DNA from: Candidatus Leptofilum proximum
GTDB taxonomy: Bacteria > Chloroflexota > Anaerolineae > Promineifilales > Promineifilaceae
Assembly (NCBI GenBank): GCA_016710325.1
Contig: JADJXK010000002.1
Span: 5,642,001 to 5,706,000, forward strand
Length of the DNA stretch: 64,000 nt
Direction of reading: 5' to 3'
In this document: in pieces, positions 16,945-27,243 of the stretch
How positions within the stretch are numbered: position 1 is the stretch's first letter
Layout of the letters: the number at the start of each line of letters is the position of its first letter
Translations under genes and position numbers: made by a program
The notes under the pieces: generated by a model
What the model saw: the letters and a program-made list of their open reading frames with translations, nothing else
Told to the model about the DNA's origin: nothing
Databases searched by the model: none

Positions 16945-19251
16945 ATGCAACACGCACTTTTTTTAGCACAAGCGGCCACTGAACGCGCCAGTTTGCCCTT
17001 AATCTGGTGGCTTGGCCCCATTGGAGCCGTTTTGGCTCTAGGATTTGCCTGGTATTTTTATACTCAGGTCATGAAAGAAAGCGAAGGCACGCCCAAGATG
17101 ATTGAGATTGCCCAGGCAGTACGCGAAGGTGCCATGGCTTACCTGAAGCGTCAATATCGGGCGGTTGGCCTGGTGTTTGCCGGTTTGTTTGTTATTTTTA
17201 TTATTCTGGCCCTCTTAGATCTGCAAAATCCCGTTGTGCCCGTTGCTTTTCTAACAGGTGGTTTTTTCTCGGGGCTTTGCGGCTTTTTTGGGATGAAGAC
17301 GGCCACCAACGCCTCGGCGCGGGCGGCCAATGCTGCCCGTACCAGCTTGAATGGTGGTTTGCAGGTGGCCCTGCGCGCTGGCGCGGTGATGGGCCTGGTG
17401 GTGGTAGGCTTTGCCCTGCTAGACATTACCGTCTGGTTCCTGGTGCTTTATTTTATTCCCCCCGCTGAATTTATTCGTGAAGCCATTAATCCGCTGCCGC
17501 AAATTACGGCCACGATGCTCTCTTTTGGTATGGGCGCCTCCACCCAAGCCCTGTTTGCTCGTGTGGGTGGCGGCATCTACACCAAAGCCGCCGATGTGGG
17601 TGCCGATCTGGTTGGTAAGGTGGAAGCCGGTATCCCGGAAGACGATCCACGTAACCCGGCAACTATTGCCGACAACGTGGGTGACAACGTTGGTGACGTG
17701 GCCGGTATGGGCGCTGACCTGTACGAATCTTATGCCGGTTCGATTTTGGCAACGGCCGCTCTTGGTGTGGCCGCTGTGGTGGTTGGGGGCACTGCCCTCT
17801 TCGATGGCCAGACGCCTACCGTGCTGCAGCAGATGGATCTACAGCTAAAGTATATTGCTGCGCCAATTGTGATTGCTGCCATTGGTGTGGCGCTTTCCAT
17901 TTTGGGCGTCTACCTCGTTCGCGCGGATGACGGTGCTACGCAGGGGCAGTTGATCAATGCGCTGAGCCGGGGGCTATATGGCAGCTCTATAGGCATTGCT
18001 GTTTTGTCTCTGCCCGTGGTGTTGATCCTCGATTTGCCCAACGCCTACCAGGTGTGGATTTCCATTTTGGTGGGTTTGATTGTTGGTATTGTGGTGGGTA
18101 AAGCAACCGAGTATTACACTTCACATGCCTTCAAGCCGACGCGCTATATTGCTGAGCAGGCCGTTACCAGCCCGGCTACGCTGCTCATTGAGGGGTTGGC
18201 CGTGGGTATGGAATCGACCGGTATCCCGGTGTTGGCAATTGTGGCCGGTATTGCCGTGAGTTTCTACTCCATGGGCGGCATCGAAAACATCTCCATGGGC
18301 CTCTATGGCGTGGGCATTGCTGCCGTGGGTATGCTCTCGACCCTGGGCTTTACTCTAGCAACCGACGCCTACGGCCCCATCGCTGATAACGCTGGTGGTA
18401 ATGCCGAAATGGCTGGCCTGGAGCCAGGCGTGCGCGAAAAGACTGATCAGCTGGACGCAGTGGGTAACACGACAGCCGCTATGGGGAAGGGGTTTGCCAT
18501 TGGTTCAGCGGCGCTCACCTCGTTGGCACTGCTGTCTGCCTACCTGGAAGAGGTTCGCCTGTCGCTGACGCTGCATGGTGGTGGGACGGATTTGATGGTA
18601 AACGGCCGTGCCGTTGAAATCTGGACAATGCAGGACTTTATGACCTTCTACAATGTCACCATGCTGAATCCAGCTGTGTTGATTGGTGTGTTTATCGGCG
18701 CAACCACTGCTTTTTACTTTGCCGCTATGACCATGCGGGCGGTAGGCCGCGCCGCCGGTGGTATGGTGGAAGAAGTGCGCCGCCAGTTCCGTGAGTTCCC
18801 CGGCATTCTGCAGGGGACCCAGCGGCCCGATTATGCACGCTGTGTGGAGATCAGCACCGCCGCCGCGCAAAAAGAAATGATTGCGCCCTCTTTGTTGGCC
18901 TTGATTGTGCCTGTGATGGTTGGTGTTTTGTTTGGTGTGGCTGGTGTGCTGGGCCTGCTAGGCGGTACGCTTACGGCTGGTTTTGCCCTGGCCATCATGA
19001 TGGCCAATGCCGGTGGCGCCTGGGATAATGCCAAGAAATATATCGAAGAAGGGCATTACGGTGGTAAAGGCTCCGAGGCGCACAAAGGTGCGGTCATTGG
19101 TGACACCGTGGGCGATCCGTTTAAAGACACTTCTGGCCCGTCGTTGAACATCTTGATCAAGCTGATGTCCATGGCATCGGTGGTGTTTGCCGGTCTGATT
19201 ACCTTCTTTGGCAATGGTACCGGTCTGATTTCCATCTGGTTTGGCGGCTAA
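16945..19251 (+). CDS. hppA: Membrane-bound ion-pumping pyrophosphatase
   Basis: A 768-residue integral membrane pyrophosphatase with about 16 membrane spans. It hydrolyses pyrophosphate to pump H+ or Na+ out of the cytosol. The substrate-binding signature is clear: GGGIYTKAADVGADLVGKVE, then DNVGDNVGDVAGMGADLYES, and the third acidic motif near the end (DTVGDPFKDTSGPSLN). In the motif GNTTAAMGKG the position that is Lys in K+-independent enzymes is Ala, which predicts a K+-dependent pump. H+ versus Na+ cannot be settled by eye. AGGAGG precedes the ATG. Confidence 0.96.
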   Translation: MQHALFLAQAATERASLPLIWWLGPIGAVLALGFAWYFYTQVMKESEGTPKMIEIAQAVREGAMAYLKRQYRAVGLVFAGLFVIFIILALLDLQNPVVPVAFLTGGFFSGLCGFFGMKTATNASARAANAARTSLNGGLQVALRAGAVMGLVVVGFALLDITVWFLVLYFIPPAEFIREAINPLPQITATMLSFGMGASTQALFARVGGGIYTKAADVGADLVGKVEAGIPEDDPRNPATIADNVGDNVGDVAGMGADLYESYAGSILATAALGVAAVVVGGTALFDGQTPTVLQQMDLQLKYIAAPIVIAAIGVALSILGVYLVRADDGATQGQLINALSRGLYGSSIGIAVLSLPVVLILDLPNAYQVWISILVGLIVGIVVGKATEYYTSHAFKPTRYIAEQAVTSPATLLIEGLAVGMESTGIPVLAIVAGIAVSFYSMGGIENISMGLYGVGIAAVGMLSTLGFTLATDAYGPIADNAGGNAEMAGLEPGVREKTDQLDAVGNTTAAMGKGFAIGSAALTSLALLSAYLEEVRLSLTLHGGGTDLMVNGRAVEIWTMQDFMTFYNVTMLNPAVLIGVFIGATTAFYFAAMTMRAVGRAAGGMVEEVRRQFREFPGILQGTQRPDYARCVEISTAAAQKEMIAPSLLALIVPVMVGVLFGVAGVLGLLGGTLTAGFALAIMMANAGGAWDNAKKYIEEGHYGGKGSEAHKGAVIGDTVGDPFKDTSGPSLNILIKLMSMASVVFAGLITFFGNGTGLISIWFGG

Positions 19252-19290
19252 AGCAGTGCCCCTTGGGCAAAAAGCTTAAATGAAAGTGAG

Positions 19291-19320
19291 GAGGGGACGG
19301 CCGTTTACGGCCGTCCCCTC
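19291..19320. terminator. Perfect hairpin of two ACGGCCGT copies after hppA
   Basis: GAGGGGACGGCCGT (19291-19304) and its perfect inverse (19307-19320) with a TT centre. No long T run follows, so it may be a pausing or RNA-end structure rather than a classic terminator. Confidence 0.65.
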
Positions 19321-19405
19321 TGCTTATTCTCTATGCACCACCAAAAAGTGGTGGCGCGGAGTATAATACCCGGTGAATAAATGATCTATCCTCTCTGGAG
19401 CTGAA

Positions 19406-20443
19406 ATGAGAACTGCCGCAGTTTATGTCCCCGCCATCCACCACACCAAATCTGGCCACCCGGAAAACGAAAAGCGCATCAGCCACCTTTTGCCTTTCCT
19501 GGAAAAGGAGGGCGTTTTGGCCAATGTGCAGCTGTTAGAACCCGTGCTGGCCACGATGCAGCAGCTGCGCCGGGTGCACGCTGCGCCGCTCATCGAGCGG
19601 GTACGCGAGGTATCGGCGGTGGGTGGCGGCATCCTGGATCATGGCGACACTTATGCCACGGCGCAAAGCTACGACCTGGCTCGCCTGGCAGCTGGCTCCA
19701 CCATTGCCCTAGTAGACCGCATCTTAATCGGGAAGGTGAAGAACGGTTTTGCCCTGGTACGGCCGCCGGGGCATCATGCGGAGTACGGCCGTATCAGCGG
19801 ATTCTGCCTCTTCAACAACATCGCCGCTGCTGCCCGACAGGCGCAGGTAGTGCACGGCGTCAAACGCATCCTCATTTTGGATTTTGATGTGCACCACGGC
19901 AACGGCACGCAGGACATTTTTTACGATGACGAGTCGGTGATGTTCATTTCTACCCACCTCTTTATGCCCCGGATGTTTTATCCCGGCACGGGCGATATGC
20001 AAGAATTAGGTCATGGCTTCGGGCATGGGTATACCGTCAATGTACCGCTGGTGCCCAACGTGGGGGATGCGGGTTACGGCCGTGTCCTCAGCGAGCTGAT
20101 TATACCGATGGCCCGGCAGTTTAAGCCGGAGCTGATTCTGGTGTCGGTGGGCTATGACGCCCATTGGCGGGACCCCCTGGCGATGGGCGGGCTCAGCCTG
20201 ACCGGGTATGCCCAGATGTCCCAGGCCCTGGTTGCCCTGGCCGAAGAATTGGCAAACGGCCGTATTCTCTTCGTATTAGAGGGCGGTTACCAGCTTCAGG
20301 CGCTTTCTTACGGCATTCTTAACACCTTTTACGCCCTCCTGGCGCAGGACAAAATTGAAGATCCGTTGGGGCGCTCTCCGCGTGAGGAACAGGACATTAG
20401 TCAGCTAATGCGTCAACTGAAGCGCCATCACTTGATTTATTAG
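19406..20443 (+). CDS. Histone deacetylase-like / acetoin utilisation family hydrolase
   Basis: A 345-residue zinc-dependent deacetylase of the HDAC/AcuC/acetylpolyamine amidohydrolase superfamily. Active-site motifs are in order: RPPGHHAEYG (paired His), DFDVHHGNGTQ (Asp and His zinc ligands), SVGYDAHWRDP (second Asp ligand) and LEGGYQ. In bacteria such enzymes act on acetyl-lysine (for example on acetyl-CoA synthetase) or acetylpolyamines. Its presence near acsA and the acetyltransferase fusion is suggestive only. CTGGAG lies before the ATG, and a TATAAT at 19362-19367 may be its -10. Confidence 0.92.
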   Translation: MRTAAVYVPAIHHTKSGHPENEKRISHLLPFLEKEGVLANVQLLEPVLATMQQLRRVHAAPLIERVREVSAVGGGILDHGDTYATAQSYDLARLAAGSTIALVDRILIGKVKNGFALVRPPGHHAEYGRISGFCLFNNIAAAARQAQVVHGVKRILILDFDVHHGNGTQDIFYDDESVMFISTHLFMPRMFYPGTGDMQELGHGFGHGYTVNVPLVPNVGDAGYGRVLSELIIPMARQFKPELILVSVGYDAHWRDPLAMGGLSLTGYAQMSQALVALAEELANGRILFVLEGGYQLQALSYGILNTFYALLAQDKIEDPLGRSPREEQDISQLMRQLKRHHLIY

Positions 20444-20646
20444 GTGAAACTCAGCATAATATTTATGTTAGGTTGACAATAACAAACCTCTCACCTGGGT
20501 GAGATACGGCCGTAAATCCACATTCTTCTTAACCCCATGCTACGGCACCTGACCTGAACCACTGACGAGGTGGCGGCTCCGGCACATCACCCGTCAGGAA
20601 GAAGCAGAAGTGACCCGCTTCGTTTAACTATTATAGAGGCGAAAAC

Positions 20647-23600
20647 GTGACATCAATTCTTTTGCATGACTACGTAGGGCAGATCGAAAAGCTCATCGAC
20701 GACAACCGCCTGGTTGAAGCGATTGAGCATTGTCGGCATATCCTGCACAGCTACCCCCGCCACATCGATACTTACCGCGTGATGGGCAAGGCGCTGTTGG
20801 AAAAACAAGAGTACGACGCGGCCAATGATTTGTTTCTGCGCATTTTAGGCACCGATCCCAACGATTTTATTAGCCACGTGGGGCTGTCCATCATTTATAA
20901 GGAAGAACGCCAGTATGATCAGGCGCTCTGGCACCTGGAACGGGCCTACGAAATCCAGCCCTACAATGGGGCCATTCAAGGTGAACTGCGCCAGCTCTAC
21001 GCCACGCAAACAGATGAACGTCCCGGCATTATCCCCCTCTCGCGGGGAGCGTTGGTTCGCTTGTACATGCAGGGTGAGCTTTACCAGCAGGCCATTACTG
21101 AACTGCGCCGCATTCTGGCCGAGGAGCCGGAACGCATGGATTTGCAGGTGCTGCTGGCCGAGGCGCTGTGGCGTGACGACCAGCGGATTGATGCTGAAGA
21201 AGTGTGCCTCAATGTGCTGAACTCGCTGCCCAACTGCATTGTGGTGAACGCCATTTTGGCCGAAATCTGGCTGCAAACGGGTCGTATTTCCGAGGCCCAA
21301 AAGTACCTGCACCGGCTGCACAGTCTCACCTGGGAGACGGAAAAATCGCTGGATAAAGAGACGATTGTAGGGCAGGCCTTTGCTACCGAAGGTGCTTTCC
21401 CGCTGCCCAAAGACGCCTCGCTTGAGTTTTTGCAAACAGGCCTGGTTTTGCCGGAGAGGTCGTCTGCACCCACGGCCGATTGGGTAAGGGACGTGAGCTT
21501 CGACAACCTGCCAGGTGACGGCGACGCGACGGGTGAAGTGGTGATGGAACCGGAAAGCGGTATGCACAGCTACGACTGGCTGGCAGACATCGGCGATAGT
21601 GAGGTGAGAGAACCGGAAGAAACGGCCGCCCCTGAAGAAGTTCACAGCGAAGCAGATTGGTTCTCCGATGGCGAGGCCAAAGATTCCCTCAAACTTGCCA
21701 CCGATGAATTAGACGCCGATTGGCTGGCCGATTTGCGCGGCGAGACAGAAGAAGAGGCCGATTTCCAACCGCTGGACCTGGGAGGCACGGCCGATGACCT
21801 GGCGACCGTAGACTCAGACTGGTTTGGCGCGGAAGACGAAGTCAGCGAAGAAGAAATTGCCGCGTTGGGTGCAGATTTGGGGGATACGGCCGTAACCGCC
21901 CATCCCGAAGAAATTGATTCCGAGGGTCTGCCCAACTGGCTGGGTTCCCTGGGCGAAGAGGATTCGCCTCTTGAGATCGACGCTACGAACTTGATGGATG
22001 ACAGCCTGCTAGATTGGGCCGACAGCGAACCGCACATCGTGGAAGAATCCAACACCCCACTCTGGCTTTCCGAAATTTCTGGCGATGAACTGGATGCGGT
22101 GCAGATGAGTCCTGAAGATGCCCTGGATTGGATGACTGAGGACGAAGACGAGGACGAAGCCGCCGAAGTTGAAGATCTGGTTGATGATTTGGCTGTCGAA
22201 CCGGCTGACGAAGCCCTGGTGGAAGACGATCTCTCCTTTTTAGATGAGATAGAACTGCCGGAGGTTGCCGAAACGGAAGAGCCGGGGTTGGGGCCAACGG
22301 CCGTTATAGACCAGGACGAGCCGGCCGAGGAGATTTATGCACCGCCTGGCGACACCGATGCCTTAGGCGGCGCCGATGATTGGTTGGCCGCCCTTACCGA
22401 AGGGGCCATTGATGAAACCATCGAGCCGGACCAACCGTTAGACGCTTTTGCCGACCTGGAACTGGATGCCACCACCAGTGAGTTTGCCGCCCTGAGTGAC
22501 GCCGACAACTGGCTGGAATCGGCCGAAGCCGACCTGGACGCCATCCTGCAAAGTGAAGAAATTGATGAAATTTACCCCAACCTGGCCATTCCTGAATTAG
22601 AGGGTGAAGATTTTACCAATATTCCAGATTGGCTTGATAGTGAAGCTGACTTCTCAGAGGAATCGGAGGCCGCCGTGAGTAGTGAGAACGATCCCCAACA
22701 GCCGCAGCCGGAGGAACCGGAAAAGGAATTTGCGCCGGAGGACGACCCGAACGCAGACGTCCTCGACTGGCTGGATGAATTAACCTCGGACCAGGCCGAT
22801 GAGGCGCCGCTGCCCGAGCCGCCAATCGAGACCGAAGGCATGCCAAGCTGGCTCAATACGGCCGATGAGAAAGCAGGCGTGGAAGTTGTCGATGAATGGG
22901 ACTCCGCCTCGGCCGACATTCCCGACTGGCTGCAAGAACCTGTGAGCCTGGATGACATGGACGAGGCAGAGGAGCCGCTGGATCAAGATCAGCAACCCGA
23001 CGTGCCGGGTCTCACTGGCTTGCTCTCCCAAATTGACGTATCGCCTGATGCAGAGCTGGAGTCAGCAGACGAAGCGCTGCCTTTGGACCAGATGGATGCG
23101 CTGCTGGCCGACTGGGCGGATGAGGACGCCGATGGCGGCCTGGACAAGCTGTTGGATGGCCTAGAAATGGCTGATGAGCCTTATCCGGCTGGCGACGATT
23201 GGTTTGCCGATGAACCTGACGAGGAAACGGCCGTTCCCCCCAGCGAAGAAGAACCAGAAGAAGTTGGCCTGACTGGCTTGCTCTCCAACCTCACCCTGAC
23301 TGAACCGGAACCTGCTGAAGCGGACGACGATTTTATGTCTGGCTTTTTGGACGAGCTTGAGGATGACGAGGCCGACGATGACTTTGTCGCCAGTGCCGAT
23401 GATACGCTGGGACTCATCGATCTGGACCGCGCGGATGTGAGCCTGACTGAGCTGCTGTCCGGTGCGGACGATGAAGAGGACGTTGCGGAGCCGTGGGATA
23501 CGGCCGTATCCCACGACGATTGGCTGTCTGACCTGGCCGAGCTCACGGAAGCAAAAGAGGCCGAACCCGCCGAAGAACCCCAGGCGGAAGAAAGCGTGGG

Positions 23601-26600
23601 CCTGACAGGCATGCTCGCCAATTTGTGGGGCGATGACATGGCCGAAGACGAAACGGCCGAAGCCGAACCCGAAGAAATCCCCTCCGACTATGAGACGGCC
23701 GCTGCCGACGAAATGGGCCTTACCGAACTGCTCGCTGGCATCGACTACGAAGAGGATGCCATTGACTCTGAGTTTAACCTCGGTGACTTTGATGTTGAGC
23801 CAGTTGAACCCTCTCTCACGCAAATCCTCTCGGAGATTGAGGGAGAGCCGGAAGACGAGAAGCCAGATTTGCCCATCTCTGCCGAAGATACCACCTGGTT
23901 GACCCAGCTGGAAGCCGATACCGGCGCCCTCCAGGAAGAAGGCACAGATGGACGCGACATGGCCGAAGAAACCGGTTTGGATTGGCTTACCCTGCCCGAA
24001 GAGCCGGAACCGGCCCAGCCAGAAGAACCCGAAGCGCCAAAGCCAGAGCTAGGCCCGGAAGTGAAAGGCCACGAAGCGGTGGAGCCAGACAGCACGCCGG
24101 AGGATTGGGACGATCCCATGGCCTGGCTGGAAGAACTGGCGGCCCAGCAAGAAGACCCGGTTGAAGAACTGCCAAGCGTGGCGGAAACGATGCTGGATGA
24201 GGAGCTGGATACCGCAGACCAACTCATGGCCACGGAGCCAATGGCTAAAAACACAGACTGGCTGGCGGAACTAACCGATGGCGATATTGGTGGCGACGAT
24301 GATCTGGATGACTGGCTGGCGGAAACCGAAGCCGATGCCCTGGCAGCCGAGCTGCTAGACCAGGCGGAGAATAACCTGGAACTCCCCGAAACCCAGGTGA
24401 CGGCCGAGGCCGAACCTGAGCCTGAAAATTTGGCCGACCTGGAAGACCTTAATGAACTCTTTGCTGATGAGGGTGAAATTTCCTGGCTCGATGAACTGGC
24501 CACCGATATGCTCGACAACAAGGCGCAGGCCGCGGAAGCCGAGCCAGAAGAAGAAGCGGCGGGTGCAGACAGCCTGACTACGCAGCCAGACGCAGCCCTG
24601 GCGGATGAAGCGTGGTGGGAAGAGCCAGAGGACGGGTTGGACCTGGAAGACCTGTGGCAAGATGAACTGCCAGAACTGGAAACAGAGGGCAGCGAGCCGC
24701 AGTTGGCCGACACGGCCGTTCCCGACGACGAACTCAGCTGGCTCGATACGGTCATGGCTGAGCCGGATGAAGCTGAAGATCAACCATCCTGGCCCGAAGA
24801 AACGTTTGAAGAAGACGAAGAACTGGCAGCGCCAGCAGACTCTTTTGATTTCGCTTTCGCCGAGGATGAGGCAGACGAGGCAGATGAAGCTGAGGCTGCC
24901 GAGCCAGGTATGCCTGAAGAAGAGCTGATCATCAGCGGCGTGACCGATGCCCTCAAGGAAACCGGTGGCCTGACGCAGGCTGAAGCCGACCTGGAAGAAG
25001 CGCTGGCCTGGCTCGATGAGCTGGATGAACAGCCAGAGACGGAGCTGCCGGATGAAGCCCCCGCCACACGCGTGAATCTGCCTGTCGACACGGCCGTTCC
25101 CGAACCAGAAATGTTTGACGAATGGCCCGACCTGGATGAGGAACCGGAAACCCTCATCGTTATTCCCGAACAGGACGAACTGGCCCAGGCGCTGGATCGC
25201 CTGGAGCAGCAGGTGCGGGAAGAGGGTGTGGCGGTGCCGGAAACGGCCGTCTCCCCCCTGGCGCTCTCCAACGAAGAACTCTACGCCGCCCTCGACTGGA
25301 TTGAGTTGGCTGAGGTCGAACCTGATGAAGGGGAAACGGCCGTAGCCCTCGAACCAGCTGTTGAGGAATGGGATGAAGAAGCGTTTGAGGAGGATGAAGA
25401 ACCGGACGTTGCGCTTGATGAATCTGCCGGGGAAGTTGACTTGCAGGCCATGGCCGATGATCCCGAGGCATGGCTGGAGCAGCTGCTCAGCGACGACAGT
25501 GATATGGACGTGGAGATGGAACCCCCGCCCATCAAGCCCAGCGAAGATGCCATGTTTGTCACCGACGATGCTGTGTCGATCGAAACAGATGAGCTGCCAG
25601 CACCCGCCGAGCCAGTTCAAGACACCGCTGATGAGCTGATTGACTCGCTTCTGGACGACGTGGGCCTGGATGAGATGCCTGAGGATCCGGATGCGGCCGT
25701 TGCCTGGCTGGACCAGATGGTGGATGAGGCGGCGCTGGACGAAGCTGCCGCCCTCGACGCCGACAGTGAAGTCGATGACCTGCTGCTTGTCGAAGAAGAA
25801 ACGGCCGATACCCCTGAACTGGAAGCCGATGCCGGCCTGGACTTCGACATGGGTGACGATCCCGAAGCGTGGCTGGAGCAAATGCTCAGCGGTGACATGA
25901 TGCTGGACATCGACATGGAGCCGCCGCCCATCAAGCCCAGCGAAGACGCCATGTTTGTCACCGGTGATGCCGCTGCTGTGGTTGAAGCTGAGCCTGAACC
26001 CGAGCCCGAACCAGAATTGCTGGCGCCGCCGGAACTGGTGGACGAATGGGAAGAAACGGCCGAATTTGAAGAGGCCGATGAGGACGAAGCGCTGGAAACC
26101 GCGGCTGAGGCCGAATCCGACCAGTTTGATCTGGCCGACATGATGGACGATCCAGAAGCGTGGCTGGAGCAGCTGCTCAGCGACGACAGTGATATGGACG
26201 TGGAGATGGAACCCCCGCCCATCAAACCTAGCGAAGATGCCATGTACGTCACCGATGACGCGCAGGCCCAGGAGCCGCTGGCCGAGGTCGAGCCGGATGC
26301 CCTGCTGGATGCCGAGACGGACATCATTGCCGAAGTGCCGGATGACCCGGATGAGGCGATGGTCTGGCTGGAACAGCTGGCTGCGCGTCAAGGCGCTGCC
26401 ATTGAAGAGCTGCCCACGGTGCAAGACGCAGCGGACGAGCCGGAGATGCCGGACTGGATGACTCAGGACCTGGCTGACCTGACGGCCGAAGCAGACCTGG
26501 CGCAGGAAGAGGCGGTGGTGGATACGGCCGTACCCATCGATCTCCCCACGGAACCCGGCCCCGGCGACGAAGACATTGATGCCGAACTGCCCGACTGGCT

Positions 26601-27090
26601 CGATCAGCAGGCGGATGACTCGATCTTCGGTGAAACGGGCTGGCTGCGGGCGCTGCCAGACGTAGATATGGAAACCTGGATGGCCGCCGAAGAAGAAGCA
26701 ACCCTGGCTGGTCCAGCCGAAGAGGCTGAACTGCCCGACACTGGCCCGCTGCAAGGGCCGTCACTGCCGCCTGTGCCCGAGGTGTTGGAGGATGATTTGT
26801 TCGAGCCGGTGCTGGAGCCTTCTACCGGGGCCTACAGCGTGGATGAAGCCCGGCTCACGGCAGCTCGGGAAGCGCTGGGTGGCGGCCGTTTGGCTGAAGC
26901 CATAACCCAATTCAAAGAACTGGTCGCGGAAGGCTCTGGCATGATGACGATCATCGCCGAACTGGAGCAGGCTGCTGGTGCACATCCGCGCACGCCGGCA
27001 TTGTCACAGGTGTTGGGCGACGCCTACATGCGCAACGGCCAGCTGCAAAAAGCGCTGGCATCCTACCGCACCGCGCTTGACCAGATGTAG
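20647..27090 (+). CDS. Giant acidic TPR protein with DWL repeats
   Basis: A 2147-residue protein. Residues about 8-220 are tetratricopeptide repeats. Then about 1850 residues of extremely acidic, low-complexity sequence (Asp, Glu, Ala, Pro) are dotted with short hydrophobic anchors such as DWL, GLTGLLS and AWLEQLLS. The last 70 residues return to TPR (about 2075-2147). There is no signal peptide or membrane segment. The acidic stretch must be largely disordered, with the W-L motifs likely to be short binding sites. Three near-identical blocks lie at 25456-25571, 25855-25970 and 26146-26260. The start is GTG at 20647 with GAGGCG upstream. Function unknown; a large scaffold is a reasonable guess. 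Confidence 0.88.
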   Translation: MTSILLHDYVGQIEKLIDDNRLVEAIEHCRHILHSYPRHIDTYRVMGKALLEKQEYDAANDLFLRILGTDPNDFISHVGLSIIYKEERQYDQALWHLERAYEIQPYNGAIQGELRQLYATQTDERPGIIPLSRGALVRLYMQGELYQQAITELRRILAEEPERMDLQVLLAEALWRDDQRIDAEEVCLNVLNSLPNCIVVNAILAEIWLQTGRISEAQKYLHRLHSLTWETEKSLDKETIVGQAFATEGAFPLPKDASLEFLQTGLVLPERSSAPTADWVRDVSFDNLPGDGDATGEVVMEPESGMHSYDWLADIGDSEVREPEETAAPEEVHSEADWFSDGEAKDSLKLATDELDADWLADLRGETEEEADFQPLDLGGTADDLATVDSDWFGAEDEVSEEEIAALGADLGDTAVTAHPEEIDSEGLPNWLGSLGEEDSPLEIDATNLMDDSLLDWADSEPHIVEESNTPLWLSEISGDELDAVQMSPEDALDWMTEDEDEDEAAEVEDLVDDLAVEPADEALVEDDLSFLDEIELPEVAETEEPGLGPTAVIDQDEPAEEIYAPPGDTDALGGADDWLAALTEGAIDETIEPDQPLDAFADLELDATTSEFAALSDADNWLESAEADLDAILQSEEIDEIYPNLAIPELEGEDFTNIPDWLDSEADFSEESEAAVSSENDPQQPQPEEPEKEFAPEDDPNADVLDWLDELTSDQADEAPLPEPPIETEGMPSWLNTADEKAGVEVVDEWDSASADIPDWLQEPVSLDDMDEAEEPLDQDQQPDVPGLTGLLSQIDVSPDAELESADEALPLDQMDALLADWADEDADGGLDKLLDGLEMADEPYPAGDDWFADEPDEETAVPPSEEEPEEVGLTGLLSNLTLTEPEPAEADDDFMSGFLDELEDDEADDDFVASADDTLGLIDLDRADVSLTELLSGADDEEDVAEPWDTAVSHDDWLSDLAELTEAKEAEPAEEPQAEESVGLTGMLANLWGDDMAEDETAEAEPEEIPSDYETAAADEMGLTELLAGIDYEEDAIDSEFNLGDFDVEPVEPSLTQILSEIEGEPEDEKPDLPISAEDTTWLTQLEADTGALQEEGTDGRDMAEETGLDWLTLPEEPEPAQPEEPEAPKPELGPEVKGHEAVEPDSTPEDWDDPMAWLEELAAQQEDPVEELPSVAETMLDEELDTADQLMATEPMAKNTDWLAELTDGDIGGDDDLDDWLAETEADALAAELLDQAENNLELPETQVTAEAEPEPENLADLEDLNELFADEGEISWLDELATDMLDNKAQAAEAEPEEEAAGADSLTTQPDAALADEAWWEEPEDGLDLEDLWQDELPELETEGSEPQLADTAVPDDELSWLDTVMAEPDEAEDQPSWPEETFEEDEELAAPADSFDFAFAEDEADEADEAEAAEPGMPEEELIISGVTDALKETGGLTQAEADLEEALAWLDELDEQPETELPDEAPATRVNLPVDTAVPEPEMFDEWPDLDEEPETLIVIPEQDELAQALDRLEQQVREEGVAVPETAVSPLALSNEELYAALDWIELAEVEPDEGETAVALEPAVEEWDEEAFEEDEEPDVALDESAGEVDLQAMADDPEAWLEQLLSDDSDMDVEMEPPPIKPSEDAMFVTDDAVSIETDELPAPAEPVQDTADELIDSLLDDVGLDEMPEDPDAAVAWLDQMVDEAALDEAAALDADSEVDDLLLVEEETADTPELEADAGLDFDMGDDPEAWLEQMLSGDMMLDIDMEPPPIKPSEDAMFVTGDAAAVVEAEPEPEPEPELLAPPELVDEWEETAEFEEADEDEALETAAEAESDQFDLADMMDDPEAWLEQLLSDDSDMDVEMEPPPIKPSEDAMYVTDDAQAQEPLAEVEPDALLDAETDIIAEVPDDPDEAMVWLEQLAARQGAAIEELPTVQDAADEPEMPDWMTQDLADLTAEADLAQEEAVVDTAVPIDLPTEPGPGDEDIDAELPDWLDQQADDSIFGETGWLRALPDVDMETWMAAEEEATLAGPAEEAELPDTGPLQGPSLPPVPEVLEDDLFEPVLEPSTGAYSVDEARLTAAREALGGGRLAEAITQFKELVAEGSGMMTIIAELEQAAGAHPRTPALSQVLGDAYMRNGQLQKALASYRTALDQM
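25456..26260 (+). repeat. Three near-identical blocks inside the acidic protein gene
   Basis: Blocks at 25456-25571, 25855-25970 and 26146-26260 each encode DDPEAWLEQ(L/M)LS followed by a Met/Asp-rich strand and PPPIKPSEDAM(F/Y)VT. Copies 1 and 3 share an identical run of 65 bases (25471-25535 and 26161-26225), synonymous sites included, so the copy event is recent or kept by gene conversion. Confidence 0.9.
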
Positions 27091-27175
27091 TGCTTGCGAG
27101 TTCAGTTCATTTGAGTGACAATTGAGCCAGTTCAGTTGGGATAATCACAACGTCCTGGCGAAAGTTACAATTTGA

Positions 27176-27209
27176 AGAGGCAGCGAAGCAATGCCAGCTG
27201 CCTCTTTTT
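27176..27209 (+). terminator. Terminator-like hairpin in the ndk leader
   Basis: AGAGGCAGC (27176-27184) pairs with GCTGCCTCT (27197-27205), 12-base loop, then TTTTT. A possible -10 TACAAT (27166-27171) lies just before it, so for that promoter the hairpin would be the very 5' end of the RNA. For transcripts from further upstream it would be a terminator. Confidence 0.6.
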
Positions 27210-27243
27210 GCGTCAAAAATCAAAAAGAATGGAGCAATATTTT

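Noticed and set aside
20444..20646. Possible riboswitch or small RNA before the giant TPR gene
   Set aside because: Only a short CTCACC/GGTGAG hairpin and a TTGACA without a matching -10 are visible; nothing matches a class I know.
24355..26754. A 799-codon open frame on the minus strand inside the acidic TPR gene
   Set aside because: It is an antisense shadow of the Asp/Glu-rich codons; its composition (Phe, Gly, Arg, His) mirrors the sense strand and it has no ribosome site or recognisable domain.
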